Shown: positions 25,834-44,150, counted from the stretch's first letter. The stretch: 64,000 nucleotides of DNA from Iris pallida (GCA_029216955.1 JANAVB010012195.1:1328864-1392863); one strand, 5' to 3'. The notes: generated from the letters alone by a model not told the origin. A program made the numbers and translations.

Positions 25834-26970
25834 TGGTTTAAGTGGTAGCCCATACAGGTTTTATAAATCAAGATATGTCAGGGTTTACCGAATAGATGTC
25901 TCAATCAACACTCGCCCTTGATCTATACCCGTATCTTCTAATCCCTGAGATTCTCGACCTGGTCATATGCTTGTATCTTTGATCTGTCCTGGTCCTTCCT
26001 TATTGTTTCCTATGTCGTCTTCTTCAGTGGCATTGTACCTGGCCCTGCCGATTGGCAAGGCGGAGTACCTTCCGTGGACCAACAACCACCTGGAGATCAG
26101 GCCCAGCACTCAAGAGTAGCCTCCCGGGTCATGCCTCACGGAGATCCAGAACCCCCGGTACAGCTAGCCCAGCCCGCAGGACAGGATGATGGAGCCTTGG
26201 TTGGACTTATCAGGGAGTTGCTTGCATCGCAGGATCGTCGAGGAGACGCCTTGCGTCAGGCAGTGACAGATACTCTGGGCAGAGGTGGACATCATGGGAA
26301 CAGTGCAGCAAACAGTGACAGAACCGGAGGTCAAAAGCGATCTCACGACCAGATGAACCAGTCGTCAGCCCCATCCCCGGCAGCTAGGGCTTTAACCATT
26401 GGAGCTCTGAGAAGGACATCTTCGGTTACGTCGGTTCAACATTCAACCCCGACGTATCCTCAGCAGCAGAAGAAGAAGCAGTCTTCCCCCATGGGCTGCT
26501 CTTATTGTGGGAAGCCTGGACTGGACATGTTGTTTCAGAATGTCGCAAGGCTCGAGGATTGTGTTTGCTATGTGGAGCGCCGGACCACAAGGTAGGGTCC
26601 TGCCCGTTCAGGATTGACTCATCACCAGCCATGGCCAGTTCATCCGTTAGGGGGCCAGCCCCAGTACCAGTCCAGCAGCAGTTTCCATCCCCGAGGCCGT
26701 TGCCGATGCAGACCCAAGTTTTTCAGCAGCAAAAAGTTCAGAATAGGCATAGGGGATTCCAGCAGAGACCCCAACAGTATGCCCTGACCCCAGCTCAGAT
26801 TCAGAACCGGCAGAGAGGTTTCTAGCAGGATGTCTTCCCTCTTTCTCATGCCTTCAATTTCCTTGCTTGCATAAATGATTGCTTGATTGATTGCTTAATA
26901 TAGCTTGTCCTTGCATCTCTAGCCTCTTGATTAAATTCCGAGGACGGAATTCTTTTATGGTGGGTAGAGT
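25834..26970 (+). pseudogene. Gag remnant: interior of the gag-only gypsy element
   Basis: After the 5' LTR comes a degenerate primer-site region. A frame starting MDQQPPGDQAQHSRVASR (26074) is followed by a Ser/Gln-rich segment. The zinc knuckles are CSYCGKPG, then after a frameshift near 26525 HVVSEC, and a complete second knuckle CLLCGAPDHKVGSC. A Gln-rich tail stops at about 26825. The large capsid domain and all of pol are absent. PPT-like sequence precedes the 3' LTR. Gag normally forms the RNA-packaging particle; this copy would depend on partners. Confidence 0.75.
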
Positions 26971-29254
26971 TGTAATGTCTGTGGTTCGTATTACGTATCT
27001 CGGTATACGTGTACGTATTTTTATTCGTATTGTATGTCTTCCTGCTTGATTTATTTTGGCATTTCTTTGCTTGGTTCATCTTGGTTCGATTCGACTTGTT
27101 GGTTTGGTTCAGTTTTGTTGGAGAACCAACCCACCTACCTACCACCACCATCACCATTTTTTAACCCCCATCTTTTCTCTCTCCTCATTTATTCTTCTTC
27201 TTCCCCACCATTACTTCTCCACCAACCTGAGAGAGGGAGTTGTAGGCAAGTGCACCTTGTTTCATGGAGGAATCCCATTTTTATTGTTCCACTGTCTTTC
27301 TCATGTGTTCCTAACCCACTTTAGTACTTAGCATTTTTCATTTCCATAGTTAATTTCTTAAAAAATCTAGCTTTGTGGTATTTTTAATTTTCAAGAGTTT
27401 TGATCTAACAAACATACATATTTTTGCTATTTGATGGTTCCATGTTGTAGAGAATTTTATTATGCCCCAATTTGACTTATGGAAGTTCAGATTTGGACTC
27501 TGGATGACGAATTTATGGAGCTTGGAAGCATGGCTTCATGGTGTTCTTCTTCTCGGAAAGTGAAGAAGAAGAACAGTTCTCTGGCCGCATGGCCATTTAA
27601 TTGAATTAATTATTTAGTTGGCCGCATGAGCCTTTCCTTGCACAGCCGCATATGACACTGCTTAGCTGGCATGGCCACTATTCATGTAATGGCTGCATAA
27701 GCAGCATACAATTAATTTGCATGGCCAATCAATTTGCTGAGCCGCATGGCTACTGTTCATTGTTAGCCGCATGGCCTATTTGTATTTTTATGTAATTGTA
27801 TGCATTAGTTTGCATATAATTTCTAGCCGCATGGCTACTGTTCATTACTAGCCGCATGGAATTGCATGCATTGCAGACATTAGTACTTAAATAATTACAT
27901 GTATCAGCCTTGCTTACTTAAACATGGCCGCATGGCCATTTTATGGCATTATTTAATTTCTTTTGGCCAATGCAAGCTGTAGCTTGCATGCATTTATATA
28001 TTCTTGGTCGCATAGGCTATTCAGTTGAGCCGCATGGCCTTGCAATGCTGGCATGCTCAATATTTAATGCATATATATTTTATGAATGTAATTGCTTGCA
28101 TGGCCTTTGCTAATGTGAGCTTACATGCATTTAGTAATTAATTGCATGGCATTAGCATTAAATGTCTTAGCTTTAATTAAATGGCTTAGCTTTAATTACA
28201 TTTTTGCATGCCACCTGTTAGTTTACATTTGCATGCACCCCATTATTGCTTTGGCCATTTAATTTAATGACACTAGCTTTAATTGAAATTGTGCTGAGCC
28301 GCATATGGTCTTCTTGTTTAAATACATGCATAGGCATTAATTGTATGCCTTTATCTTTGCTTGCATGGGAACACCATGTTGGCCGCATGTGACCATATTT
28401 GGCCGCATGGCCCTTATTGATTTGTTTGTATGCTGCATGTTTGCATGCATTTGCCAATAAATTGCTAGCCGCATAGACCCAATGGCCATTTGTCATTTAG
28501 CTAGCCGCATATATACATTCATGGCCGCATGCCATCTATGTATTCCTGGCCGTATGGCCTTGCAACGTATATTCCTGGCCGCATATGGCCAATGCCATAT
28601 TTAGCTGCATATGACCAACTCTCATTGCTAGCCGCATATGCAATACTTTGTTGGCCGTATATGCCCATTGCTTAGCCGCATGCATTTGCTTGCCGCATAG
28701 GCTCAATACTTTAATTGCTTCAGTGCGTGCAATTATTTAACTCTTATGGAGTGGCAACATTAATTTATTGTTGGCCGCATGGCCTTAGCTTTAATTGCCT
28801 GGCCGCATGAACATTTTTGTGTTTTGGTCGCATGCACATTAGCAATGTAATAATTTTCTTGAGTCGTATGAGTCATCCACGGCCCCTGCCCCTGCTAATA
28901 TTTAACTACCACATGAATGCTTGTGCGATATTAATTGTTCCCTGACACGATGGTGACCCGTTGTGGTGCACTTTTGACAATGACATGACTTGATAGTGGC
29001 CCGACGTGGCGCACTCCTGACAAGTAAACTTGACAAGTAAACCTGACATGATAGTGACCCGCCGTGGTGTACTCCTGACAAATAAACTTGACATGATAGA
29101 CTTGACATGATAAACCTGACATAATAATTCTTGATAGTGGCCCGCTGTGGTACACTCTTGACAAGTAAATCTGACATGATATATCTCGACATGCTGTTGC
29201 AACGGCTAATATGACATGACATGACTTGATAAAATGAATGACCTGGACACCGTG
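26971..29254 (+). repeat. 3' LTR, first part
   Basis: It begins TGTAATGTCTGTGGTTCG and contains the GCCGCATGG array (27580-28880) and the TGACATGATAGTGACCCG minisatellite. It is interrupted at 29254 by the LARD. Confidence 0.9.
27580..28880 (+). repeat. GGCCGCATGGCC motif array in LTR
   Basis: Several dozen GCCGCAT(G/A) motifs at irregular spacing, with CATGCA and TTAATTTAA between. The same array occupies 23165-24130 in the other LTR. Confidence 0.9.
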
Positions 29255-33041
<3,787 letters not shown>

Positions 33042-36000
33042 ATTCTACCCACCTTAGAAAAATTTTGTTCTCGAAATTTAAGACCGATAGTACTCCTTCT
33101 AGAGCCTCTAACCTACCCAATATCTAAGGTAGCACTTCCTAACATTGGAATAATAAACGGACATCTAGTTAGTGTCAATCTAGGAATACCTCCAACACTG
33201 CTCTGCTGTACGGCGGTAATGGAACTTCAATAAAATATGGACTGGAACCTATATCCAAGGGACTGGACCTATTTTAAAGTGGTCTTAACTAAGGATGGAA
33301 AAGAACTGATCACAGGCTATAGGTATGCTCAAACTATTATCTTCCTATTAACCATCTATTAATACATTCTATTACCATAGGACGATGTATTACTAAGACA
33401 TATAGGCCCCTATCTCTCATAACACATTTATACTCACCAAAAGACTAGTACGTCCTATCAAAGCTGATACTATAATCTCTCATAAATCTCATAAGCTACA
33501 TGTTTATAGACACACATCCCCACATCAAGGACTAACCTATATATATCTACAACTGATACTAATGGGATGACGTTCCTATTTCCCAACAATCAAGGTCTAA
33601 ATTTTTTTTTATCTAAATCATGCAATTTGAAGGAATAGTATACAAGGTCAGGACATACCATAGCAGTTGGAAGTCTTACCTAGGTACACTAATCATTCTA
33701 GGTCAAAATAGTACTATGGTATCAACACACAAACAATCTAGGGTATCCTAATTGGGAAGGTAAGGGAACAACAATCATCAAGGTTGTAGGGCTGTCTACC
33801 ATCCTATATAAAAATTGGTCATTAACAAGCAACTAAGAAATTATTAAAAGGTTACTATTCCATAAAATGGCAAAAATTGAAAATTTAGGCACAACAAATC
33901 ACAAATAGATTTTTGTCTTGACACGATCTAAGTTGATCAATTTCGGGATAAAATGAGATTTGGGCAAGAAGGGAAATCAATGAAATCAAAGTATGAGCAC
34001 GAGCATCCAATGATGGAGGTTCAGGTCATGATTAAATTTAATTCGACTGAGTACGAATACGAGGTTCATAGGCGATGAAAAGATTTTAAGGATAATTGTC
34101 AAGGCTGTCGTGAATGAGACTCTAGGGTCAAGTTTAACTATGTCTCCATTCTCGTAGATTGATACATGAAAAAAAGTGAACCAAAGTGCAATAGGTTGAT
34201 CAGACCATCATGTACCGGTTCTGATTAGACAATATGTTAGTGGGTGGCCACCCAATAAAATATGTCATGACCAAGCTCGAAAATAGATAAGTTTGCAAAA
34301 CTAAGGCTAATTTAGCAGCACAAGATATAAGGGTGGTAATGATGAAAGGAATTACATAGTCCAAGTTTCTTAACCAACGGGTCAAGTAATCAGATAAGGT
34401 ACAAGGTTTAGCATCTAAGGAAATAAGCAGAACACCATCACATGTCGGGTCGAAAGAATTGAGTCAAGGCTGGATTTCTAATTGAAATAAGAAGAAATTT
34501 AGTATAATGGTAGAGGTTATAGTTTAGCCAGTTGACCAGAAAATCATATAAAGAAAATAGAGTACAAGAAGACGGGTTTTAGTGGGACATGATATACCTA
34601 CACGAAGGTGAGCTCGTCTAGGTCTTGCATATAAGATTTGTTGGAGGGTAACAGCTAGTATTACATTCCGAATATCAAAGTCACGATAAGGAACGTCAAG
34701 GATCTCAATTAGAAAGTGGGAGTTCAAGAGGTGGTAATTAATGCACAAAAATAATGAAGATCGAGTTAGTCATCTGCTTCTGATACTCTTAAGTTCATCT
34801 GGTCATAACTTGCCAATCATATCTTTACCTCACCAGTCTCCATATGAAAATTTAACCTTTACTTAAACCCTTACCATGACTACCGTAGGCAATTTCTAAT
34901 TTTCAAACATCACTCTTGAAGTACAACCCTCACATTTAGGAATCAACATTAACCATTTATTTAAATTTCCAAGTTCTTTCACCTTGTCTTAAATTTGACC
35001 CAAAGCCTCTAAATCCCGTTTACGAATTCCTTGAACTTGTTCAAATTGTTCTCCTCGTATTATTTAATTTAAATCTAGGCCTTACAAAACTTATCTTCCA
35101 TCATAAAATCAACTTCCATATTTTCTTCGACATACACCCTTGAATATTATTCTCCTAAAAATATTTCACAACAATCTCTAAACTTCCATAACTTTGTGTT
35201 CTCTCTATCCCTAGTCATTTCCTCGTAACATCTTGTTTAATATCCTTATTAAACACAATTAACTTCTCTTTTCCATTACTAACCTTCTACATAGCCTCAG
35301 AGTAAAAGTTTTCCCCAGAATCAATAACCAAAATTTTCTAAGTTCTCAAAACTAGGTTGACCTCTGATATCCTCATTAGTTTTGAATACACCTATAAACT
35401 ATCTCATAACCCCAAAATTTCTCTAAATGTAATTGTTTCCAGATTGGCAGTATACGTCTTTTTATTCTATTTGAGACCTTTACCACATTTCTATCTCAAG
35501 TTTCCATATGGAACACTCCACATTTGATTTCCTTTAGATCATCATATAATAATCAGTTACGTCTTCTCTGAGCTACATGATTTACGTCACTTCCTTAGCC
35601 TTCCCCATGCAAAAGATACGAAGATTCAAGGGTTTCGAAGTACATCTGGTAGGGACGACAAGATATGGGTAATTAATGTAATGAGACAGAGTTTAAGATA
35701 AGAGGTAAATAAGAATGCAACGGAATAATGGCGAGAAAGTATAATGAAGATATGTTCCTTCTCATCGGTTCAAACGAGAGGAACCCATCAAGCTTAAATT
35801 CAATAGCAAGGAATGAGGGTGAATCCAAACAAGAGGAAAAAGAATTCCAATTGAAGTTCAAAATGAGTTTCTCAGGGGTCGTCCCAGAAATCTCTCAAAG
35901 AATCCTAAGTGTGATTGAGTACCTTGGATTTAAAAATATTAATCTAAATACAAAATTAAATCAACAACTACAAAATTTTATCAAAATCATCAACTAATAC

Positions 36001-36283
36001 CAGGATTCAAAGTTCTACAATGATCCACAAAATCAAATTCAAATCAAGGAAAAAGGTGAATCAAAACAAGGAAAAGGAGTTTAAATCGGAATTCAAAATG
36101 AGATTCTCAAAGGTCATCCCAGGAATCTCTCAAGGAATCCTAACAGTGATTGAGTTTCCTCTAATCCTAACATCTTAATTTATATATCCTATAGCAGGCT
36201 CGTAGTAATACAACTAAGTCGTTGCGCTACTACGAAATCGCACTAATGCGAATCTCGACCTGCATGGGCCACCACTAAAAACG
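33042..36283 (-). other. LARD interior, non-coding
   Basis: No domain is recognisable on either strand. A roughly 97-base segment (around 35820-35920) is repeated at about 36057-36155, with matching phrases such as CAAAATGAG and AATCTCTCAA. Confidence 0.8.
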
Positions 36284-38921
36284 TGTCACGACCCGCACCC
36301 TAGAGTTAGGGCACGAAAAGTGGGTACGTCCAGTCTACGCCGCAGTATCGGTGGTAGAACGCTATCCTAGGTCTCATGTATCTGACAGTATAAGGCTAAG
36401 CAGTTTATACTCCCCGAATGGGGGTGACATAGCAGAATGTAAACTCAATCACGTATAAGGTAGAGCATAATAGAAGATAAATAAAATATAAAATCCAAAA
36501 GAGATACAACAGATAGAAGTCTAAGTGTCTAAGATACACAACCCAAAAATACATCTCAAAGATCAAATACATTAAATCCATAAATACAACTCAAGACAAC
36601 TGAAAATAAACTATAAGCAAAACCCTAGCTATCTATACAACCTCTACTGTGTCTCCTCTAGGCTAGCAGGCAAACTCCAAGCTATCTGTAAAATTTTCAA
36701 CAGGTCCAGTCAGGACGGAAATGAGCACATATCTCTCAAACAGTTCATAGCAGGTTAGGAGTATAAATCATGCAATAGAGTAAAATACAGGAAGTGCTGA
36801 ATAGGAAGTACGAGTAAACAGGAGATATTTTATAACTGAAAGTAAATACATGATAGTAGAGACTGTAAGTGGCTACGTGATTTAGAGCACAATGGTTATG
36901 TAAACAGCTTGGGGGCACATGAATACAAATAAGGAGGCACATGAATACAGCTACTGGGGATAGTGATCACATAACCAATTCTACTCACCTCGCCCCAATC
37001 AATACACAAGGATCCTTTCAAGTTATGTCATAAGCACATGAATACAGCTAAGATACGTGAACTCATGTAATGAGTAGTACATGAGGCACATGATAAGCAC
37101 ATAAAAGCACATGAAGCACATGACGCACATGAGAACATGTAAAAATATGAACTAGTACGAGTACAAGGAGTACCTTATGCACATGATAAAGTACATGAAC
37201 ATGAAATACCCGATGCACCCGTAGAGGGATAACATCTCAGGAAAGGATCCATATAGTACTAATCCGTGAAGATACGTGTCAGCATCAAGTAGAGTTACCT
37301 AGAGCAAGAATATAATCCAAACAGGTATGAAAAGATCAGAGGATGTACTCGCCTGATATCTGAATGTCCAAGGTAAAGATATTGTCCGAGGAGAGGTGTC
37401 TGGCTCCTAATTAGAACAACACAAGTCACAACATGTCCAGAAGGATAATATAAAGCACTACAATGCATTCTACATGAATCTAGGTCAAACTAGGCCAAAG
37501 TCAACCCTTGGTCAACTCTGGTCAACTGTACTAGTCAAACTAGGTCAAACTAGGTCATGTCCTAACCCAGCAAGTCTAACTAGGCCTAACCAAGACTATC
37601 CTAGCAAGCATACATCAATACAAGGATATACAAGCCAACATACATCTAACTCTATATAGCATGCAATTATTCAATACTCAAATAGGCAAGAATTCACATT
37701 GGATATACACTAGGTAATCTATTACTTTAAGCTATATATGTCTACACATATATACACATGCATATATTGGTATTCAACATTAGGTCTATAATCATGGCAT
37801 TTCAAATGGTTATATAAACTTATATATTACAACACAATATGCTAACATATATATAATATACATACATAGCTAAGTTAACTATATTCATAAATACTTATTT
37901 AAGAGGCTATGTGTGTGTATGTGAACATGACAAAGGGGCAAGTGAGGGTTAAATGGGCATACATAGTGTATACATATCAAAGAGTGTCAAAGTGTAAGTG
38001 AACAAAGTGTCAAGTGTGATAGTGTCAACATAGTGTAAGGGGTACATGAGGTAATATAGGATTTGTGTTAACATAGAACATTACATCTCATTAACTTGTA
38101 TATTGCATACATTACATCTATTATTACATTACATTCATGCTTGCATTCATTCATCATTCATTTATTCTCTTGCACTACTATATGCACCATACATTACATA
38201 CTATGGAACCTACATATTCATTACAAGTCATACTTATACATGCTTACATTAGATAGGATACTTACACCTCATACATCATTTATTTAACCATTTACTCATG
38301 CTTGCATTCTCTATTTAGTTACATAATGTATATATATTAACATGGATTAAAATCAAATAGAATATTATATTACACAGAAGGGTGCACAAAATGCATATGC
38401 CGAATAGTAACTCCTACTAATAATTAATACTGTACCAACTCAGCATGAATTAAATTCTATGATTAAAGTATGTTATAGATCTATGTGTTAGCTTTCCGAA
38501 ACTTCAAACGGATCGCGTTTTTGTTTTTGAAAACTCCCGAAATTGCGAAAACATCGAGAACGCGTTTGTCTTTCGTACAGCTGACACTCAAATAATTCTC
38601 CAGAAAGTTACAGAATGAATTATGCCTATTAATACATGTTTTTAGAAAGCTAACTTCAATACGCTTCTTTTAAAAAAAACGGAAGATTAAACCGAGCTTT
38701 GAGCTAGAAGTTATGACATTTCTAAGTTAGAGCTGAAATTAAAAACGTGGATAAAAATCATGACGGATTTAGATAGTTTGAGCCAAAAGAATACACAATA
38801 TATATCCTAATTATCCACAACAATAATGACAATAATAATATGAGGAACCACACTCACAAACTTAATTATATAATTATCATGAACCATTTATTACATATAT
38901 AAATATAGATATACTCTCATT

Positions 38922-39013
<92 letters not shown>

Positions 39014-40037
39014 CATACATACATACACAAATCTATATATGTAACATGAACACATCTATAAGAGATACATGAATGAAATCTAAAGTACTCAAGAACACAT
39101 CTCTACATATTCAAATCTGAAATTTAATATGAATTAATTTATTTAATCAATATTTTAAATATAAAGTGTGTCCAAGTTTGGGGGTTTTCCCCATGAACAC
39201 AAGACACAACAAAAATACAATAGAAATCCCTAAAGGACACATAATGGACACAAGAGGACACAAAATAGGGACACAATAATGAGGGTCATTCCTATGGTTA
39301 AAATTTTCCTAAATGCAAAATGGAGAAATAAAAGAGAAGAAAATATTACCTAAAGGAGAGAAAATCCAAGGAGAAAGGCTTCTTCCTTGGGAGAGCTTGA
39401 GAGCACTTGGGGAAGAAGACTTCTCAAAGAAAGGAAATGAGATGGGAGTCCTATTAGGGCCGACCACAATGGTTATATCCCCCCTTCATTGAATATTACA
39501 AGTTTGCCCCTCCCTTTAGTTACAAGTGTTTAAAACAATTTTGGTTAGGCTTTGGGGGTAAAAGGGTCAAAATAAAAACTCTAAATGGTTAACCTAATAA
39601 TTAGGATTATGACTAATCTTTATAACATGACTAATTAAAATGTGGGCCATGGCTAACTAATGCATGGGCCCAACTAGAGTCTAAGTTACCCCGGGTCCCC
39701 GTTACAAGTCGGATTGAGATGAAATTCGAACCCGACTCAAATAATTCCAAAACAATATCATAAATAATAGAATAATATCAAAATAATTCAAAGAGGTCAA
39801 ATGCAAAATATCCTTAGGCCAAAAATGACATTAAAATATCATAATCATATGGTTAGGCTATAGGTCAAATAGTCTCTAGGATTTCACTAGCAAAACGTCA
39901 AAACCATAAGTCATTGATTTAAATAAATTTAAAATGATTTAAAATCACCAAAAATCATATCATGAATTAATTATTATTAAAATAATTATAAACACAAAAT
40001 TTTAAAATTACTCTCATTTGGAAAACTGGGTGCTACA
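36284..40037 (-). repeat. LARD LTR, right copy (3.75 kb)
   Basis: It is co-linear with the left copy, including the GCACATGA units and a (TA)n tract at 38924-39009 that differs in length and in having no central interruption. Confidence 0.92.
38924..39009. repeat. (TA)n microsatellite in LARD LTR
   Basis: Uninterrupted TA dinucleotides followed by four CATA units. Confidence 0.95.
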
Positions 40038-41350
40038 CCGTGGACAATTGTGCTTGTACAAATGAACCCGTCTTGTCTTACATCATGTTTAGGACATGGA
40101 ACCCTGAGTACTCCGGTCAGGGGTACCTACTAAAAAGGACTAAGGCTAATAACTAGAATAACACAGTAGTCATGAAGAGATTTTCCAGCTACAGGCAATT
40201 CCGTTATCTGGGCGCCCCACTTGGGATCTGTAGCCTGCCGTCGAGTAGGGCATATTTCCAGCACACTGTCATGTTGCACCCTCTAAGTCACCTAAGGGTA
40301 CATGTGTTTCCTAGACGATGTACCCACCTGAATTCAACCCCTAATTGCGTCCGGATAGCTTGGATGGTCTGTAGGGCTTGTGGCTGTGGAAGAATCTCGC
40401 TGCATCTTGCTAGTAACTAGGCCTGTGAGAACCCGAGTTAGTTAAAGTATCAAGCCGTACTTATTGCTAGGCCGTGAAATATTGGATGGAGTTTAATCAG
40501 TCTAGTCTCGTCTTGATTCTGTACAAGATTGTTACATGTCCTGATTTCTTATATTATCTTGTCGATAAATGGTGGAAAAAACCAAGTTCTGTTCAAACGA
40601 AGGGTTACAACCCCAGTCCTTGTTTGGTTTACGGGTTGTTACCTGATTATCTGAATAGTTCCATGGTTATCTCATCGTATATCACCTGTCATGCTTTTTC
40701 TTAATTACTGTCTTTTATTATGTAATTATATTCTTGTGCAAATTGCTGGTTTTAGTTTCTAAGTGAAGCCTCCTTTGTGGTACTTACTCTTTCTGGGGTA
40801 TGATCCAGCTGATTTTGTATGGCCAAATTCTGGAGCAGCTTCCGAGGATCTACTGACCTTCTAGCTAGATGGTGACCACTAGACGGAATCCTGACAACGA
40901 GTGGGTTTATTTTGGCTCTCCCACTCTATTGTAAAATTTTTCTTTTGAGACGTTTAGCTGGCGAGCACGTGTTAGCTCGTATTGCACTTTTATTTACTAT
41001 CTGCCTACGGGCTGTAACATGATTGACAGATCCTAGGATTGATCATGTATGACTAAAACTCTTGCTAGTTCTCACATTTTGTAATGACTAGCTTCATGAT
41101 CAGCTGAATATGTAATGTTTGGGATGCCTTACTATTGTATATTTGGTGATCTTACATCTTGTAACATTTATTTGCTTGCTTGTGATTGAGACACTAGGCT
41201 TGTTCATGACCATAGGAGACTATTGGCTTGTAGTTAAACCCTCATATATCTAGACAACCATGACCGTATAGTGAGATGGATTCCATTTTATTATACGTAG
41301 TTGACTACGTATGCCCCCGCTCTCCAGTATTCTGGTTCTGGGGCGTGACA
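40038..41350 (+). repeat. 3' LTR, second part
   Basis: It resumes with CCGTGGACAATTGTG, aligned to 24525 onward of the 5' LTR, and ends TTCTGGGGCGTGACA at the copia junction. Confidence 0.9.
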
Positions 41351-42510
41351 TGACACCAGGTTAAAATGAATATCAGGGACATGACGAACATCTTTGAGAA
41401 TAAGAACTGCACCTGTCTTCGTCCTCAAATGCATATTTCCAATGGCAACCATCTTCGACACATCTCCATTGCCCATCTTCAACACTCCACAGTCGCTTGT
41501 AGTGTAAGTGGCAAATAGTGCCCTATTGTAAGATATATGCGCTGAAGCACCTGAGTCCACCAGCCAAGAATTATTATCGCATACGAGGTTCATGACAACC
41601 TCATCACCTACGACGATCATATCGCCTTCATGGGTCGAGGCTGTCACTGTAGTGTTCTCACTTTGCTTCCCTTTGTCGTCCTTCTTCTCTCTCTTCCAAG
41701 TGAAACAGTTTTGCTTAATGTGGCCCTTCTTGCCATAATAGTAACACTATGAGTCCTCGTACCGACCCTTGGACTTGTTCCTGCTCTTATCTCTGCCACC
41801 ACCTAGACCCTTGCTTTTGTCCCTTCCGCGGCTATCTGAAACTAGCACCTCCGAGTGATGGGATGTGGATGAAGTGCCCTGAGAACGTCTTCGCATCTCT
41901 TCATTCAGTACCCCGCTCTTGGCAAACTCTAGACTGACTATGCCTTTCGGGGCAGAAGCGATCATAAATACTCGTACGGTCTCCCACGAGTCTGGCAATG
42001 TACATAGCAACCAAAGTCCCTAACCTCGTCGTCGAACTTGACCCCTATCGAGGATAGCTAGTCCACCGTCCTGGAAGTCACTCAAGTGATTCGTAATGGA
42101 CGCACCATTTTTGTATCGCGGACTCATTATCATCTGGATCAGGAACAGTTTGTTTACCCCGGTCGTTTTTTGCGTACAAAGATTATAGCTTCTTCCATAA
42201 CATCTTTGGATGCTTAATATTGGCAACGTGGTTGTACACGTTCTCGTCAATAAACTGTTGTATGTACCCATACACCTGTATATGCTCGAAATTCTAGTCC
42301 TCATCGGATTTGTCACTGGGCTTCTCGAACGCAAATCCTATAAGATGCAGCTTCTTGACAAACAACAAATCCTTCATCTTGCTCCGCCAATAGTAATAGT
42401 TGGTACCATTCAGGTTTACCATGTGCACCGACTTCGTGTCCAACTCTACTTTCTGATTTGACTGTCATCTTCTGACACCTTTTTGGAAACTGGCTTTGAT
42501 ACACTCTATT
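41351..42510 (-). pseudogene. Copia gag-protease segment (right half of split element)
   Basis: Minus-strand reading gives a gag start (NLNGTNYYYWRSKMKDLLFV), later gag with several frameshifts and stops, then a zinc knuckle read CYYYGKKGHIKQNC in which the second Cys has become Tyr. A protease with WLVDSGASAHIS follows. It breaks off at HVPDIHFNLVS exactly where the gypsy element ends at 41350. The missing continuation is found at 14633 and below. Confidence 0.85.
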
Positions 42511-42512
42511 GA

Positions 42513-43112
42513 GAACGAAGCACGGATATCATTCCCCCAAAACCAGAAAGTCATGCGAGAGAAACGAGCAAAAACACACAAACCAAAAATGCCAAACACA
42601 ATCGCAGACACAAAGATTTTTGACGTAGAAAATTCTTGCAAAAAAAACCACGGAACGATCAGAGTCCAACCCTGAAGAACCTCCACTAATAAAATAAAGA
42701 TAATACACCCTCTACAAGCTCCTCCCGATCCAACACGGATCACCACAACTCACTTGAAAGAAGAAAGTTTGATTGTGAACTCCGAAGAATAAGAGATGTC
42801 AAAAAATTATTCGAAGCGATCTCTCCTTCATAATAGTTCTCAATCCTCTCTCACTCTCTCTCAAATATTGTAAAGCGCTCTTGTTTTCTTTTTTGAGATG
42901 TTTTCAACTTGCATGCATCAACCTTTTATAAGCCCTTGGTAAACTATACATGGAAGGCCAATATATATGGAAACTTCCAATATACATCAATCATATATAT
43001 AATGGAAATCCAATCATAATTGGAAGTCCAATTATATAAAAAGCCACTATATGAAAGATCCAATCATAAATATATGATCAAAATAAATATGGAAATCCAA
43101 TCATATATTTGC
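42513..43112 (-). mobile_element. Copia 5' LTR region (minus strand)
   Basis: On the minus strand this lies directly before a degenerate primer-binding site (GTATCAAAGCC near 42500) and the copia gag start. It contains a TATA-like CTTATAAAAGG near 42930 and tandem phrases of the TGGAAATCCAATCAT type at 42940-43110. The exact outer end was not resolved. Confidence 0.55.
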
Positions 43113-44150
43113 TTACCATATATGTTCCAAAATAGGCGATCGATATACTCCCTGAGCTTCTCCGACACACGGATGGCGCTCGTAGCACTCCGGGGTATTC
43201 TCCACATAGCTTGGGAACTCCACCCACTCCAACATACACGCTGTCACATTTTTCTCTCCCGATAGCTTGTATCCACAAATTATTCCTCCTAGCTGGTATA
43301 CGTGGTTGACTAGTCCTTGCCCCGTACTCAACACCCCCTCCTCACTGACCCGATTCTCCAACGTCTCATACGTCTCCTATATTTATATAAATATGTTTAG
43401 AGTTATTATCCATATTAGAGTCATAGTTAGGATTTTTTACTCATTAGAATAATGGTTAGGACATATAGAGTTAGTGTTAGTTTTTAAGGGCAAACAAATA
43501 TAAAATAATGATAAAAATATAATTAATTTAACTTGACAAAATTTTATAAAAATAAAACCTACATATGCCTTGGCTGTCAGGTCATCTACGAGCTTCCCAT
43601 GCTTCTTCCGTTTGTGGGTCCGCTCGAAGATTTTGGAAAGGTCGGTGTTATTCTGGTCTCCACTGTCTTGGTGGCCTCCTTGTACTGTAATAATTAAGTA
43701 ATTAATAACTAGAAAACTCCTCATTTAACCACTTCTTGTGATTATCTCCCAAAAGTGAAGCCAGCGCCTTCTTGTTGTTAATCATATCCCTCACACTTTT
43801 GTTGGCGACATAATTGTAGCAATTTCGGACTTCCGGATCGCAGCATCTCTGTGATACGACCACCAGTACAACTTCTGCAAATAAAAAATAAAATCCAAAA
43901 TAAAATAATATTTAAGCCAAATGAATGAAAAATTATTATTATTCTTGTATATACCCTTAGCATTTCAAGCCAAATGAATCGCCTATCAGTTGGAATGTTA
44001 CTAAAGTTGATATAAGGACCAAGAAAGTGGTCCCGTATGATTTTCTCCAGTTCTGTGACAGTCTTGAGCGAAAAGAACCTGAAATAAGTAAACAATGTAC
44101 AATTAGAATAAAATAAAAATAAGCATAAAAAAAATGTGAGAATTGACAAT
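43113..44150 (-). pseudogene. CACTA second-gene (Ptta/En-Spm, Transposase_24) fragment
   Basis: On the minus strand, exon-like pieces read in order. First comes LEKIIRDHFLGPYI with DRRFIWLEML. Next are KLYWWSYHRDAAIRK and NNKKALASLLGDNHKKW. The strong family hallmark follows: LSKIFERTHKRKKHGKLVDD then LTAKAY. A last piece is LENRVSEEGVLSTGQG. Introns separate them. At least one in-frame stop is visible in the middle piece. No CACTA ends belong to it, so it is a relic, possibly cut by the copia LTR on its left. Confidence 0.7.

Noticed and set aside
43020..43452. Plus-strand frames between the copia LTR and the CACTA fragment
   Set aside because: The minus-strand reading matches a transposon gene's last exon better; plus frames have no recognisable content.
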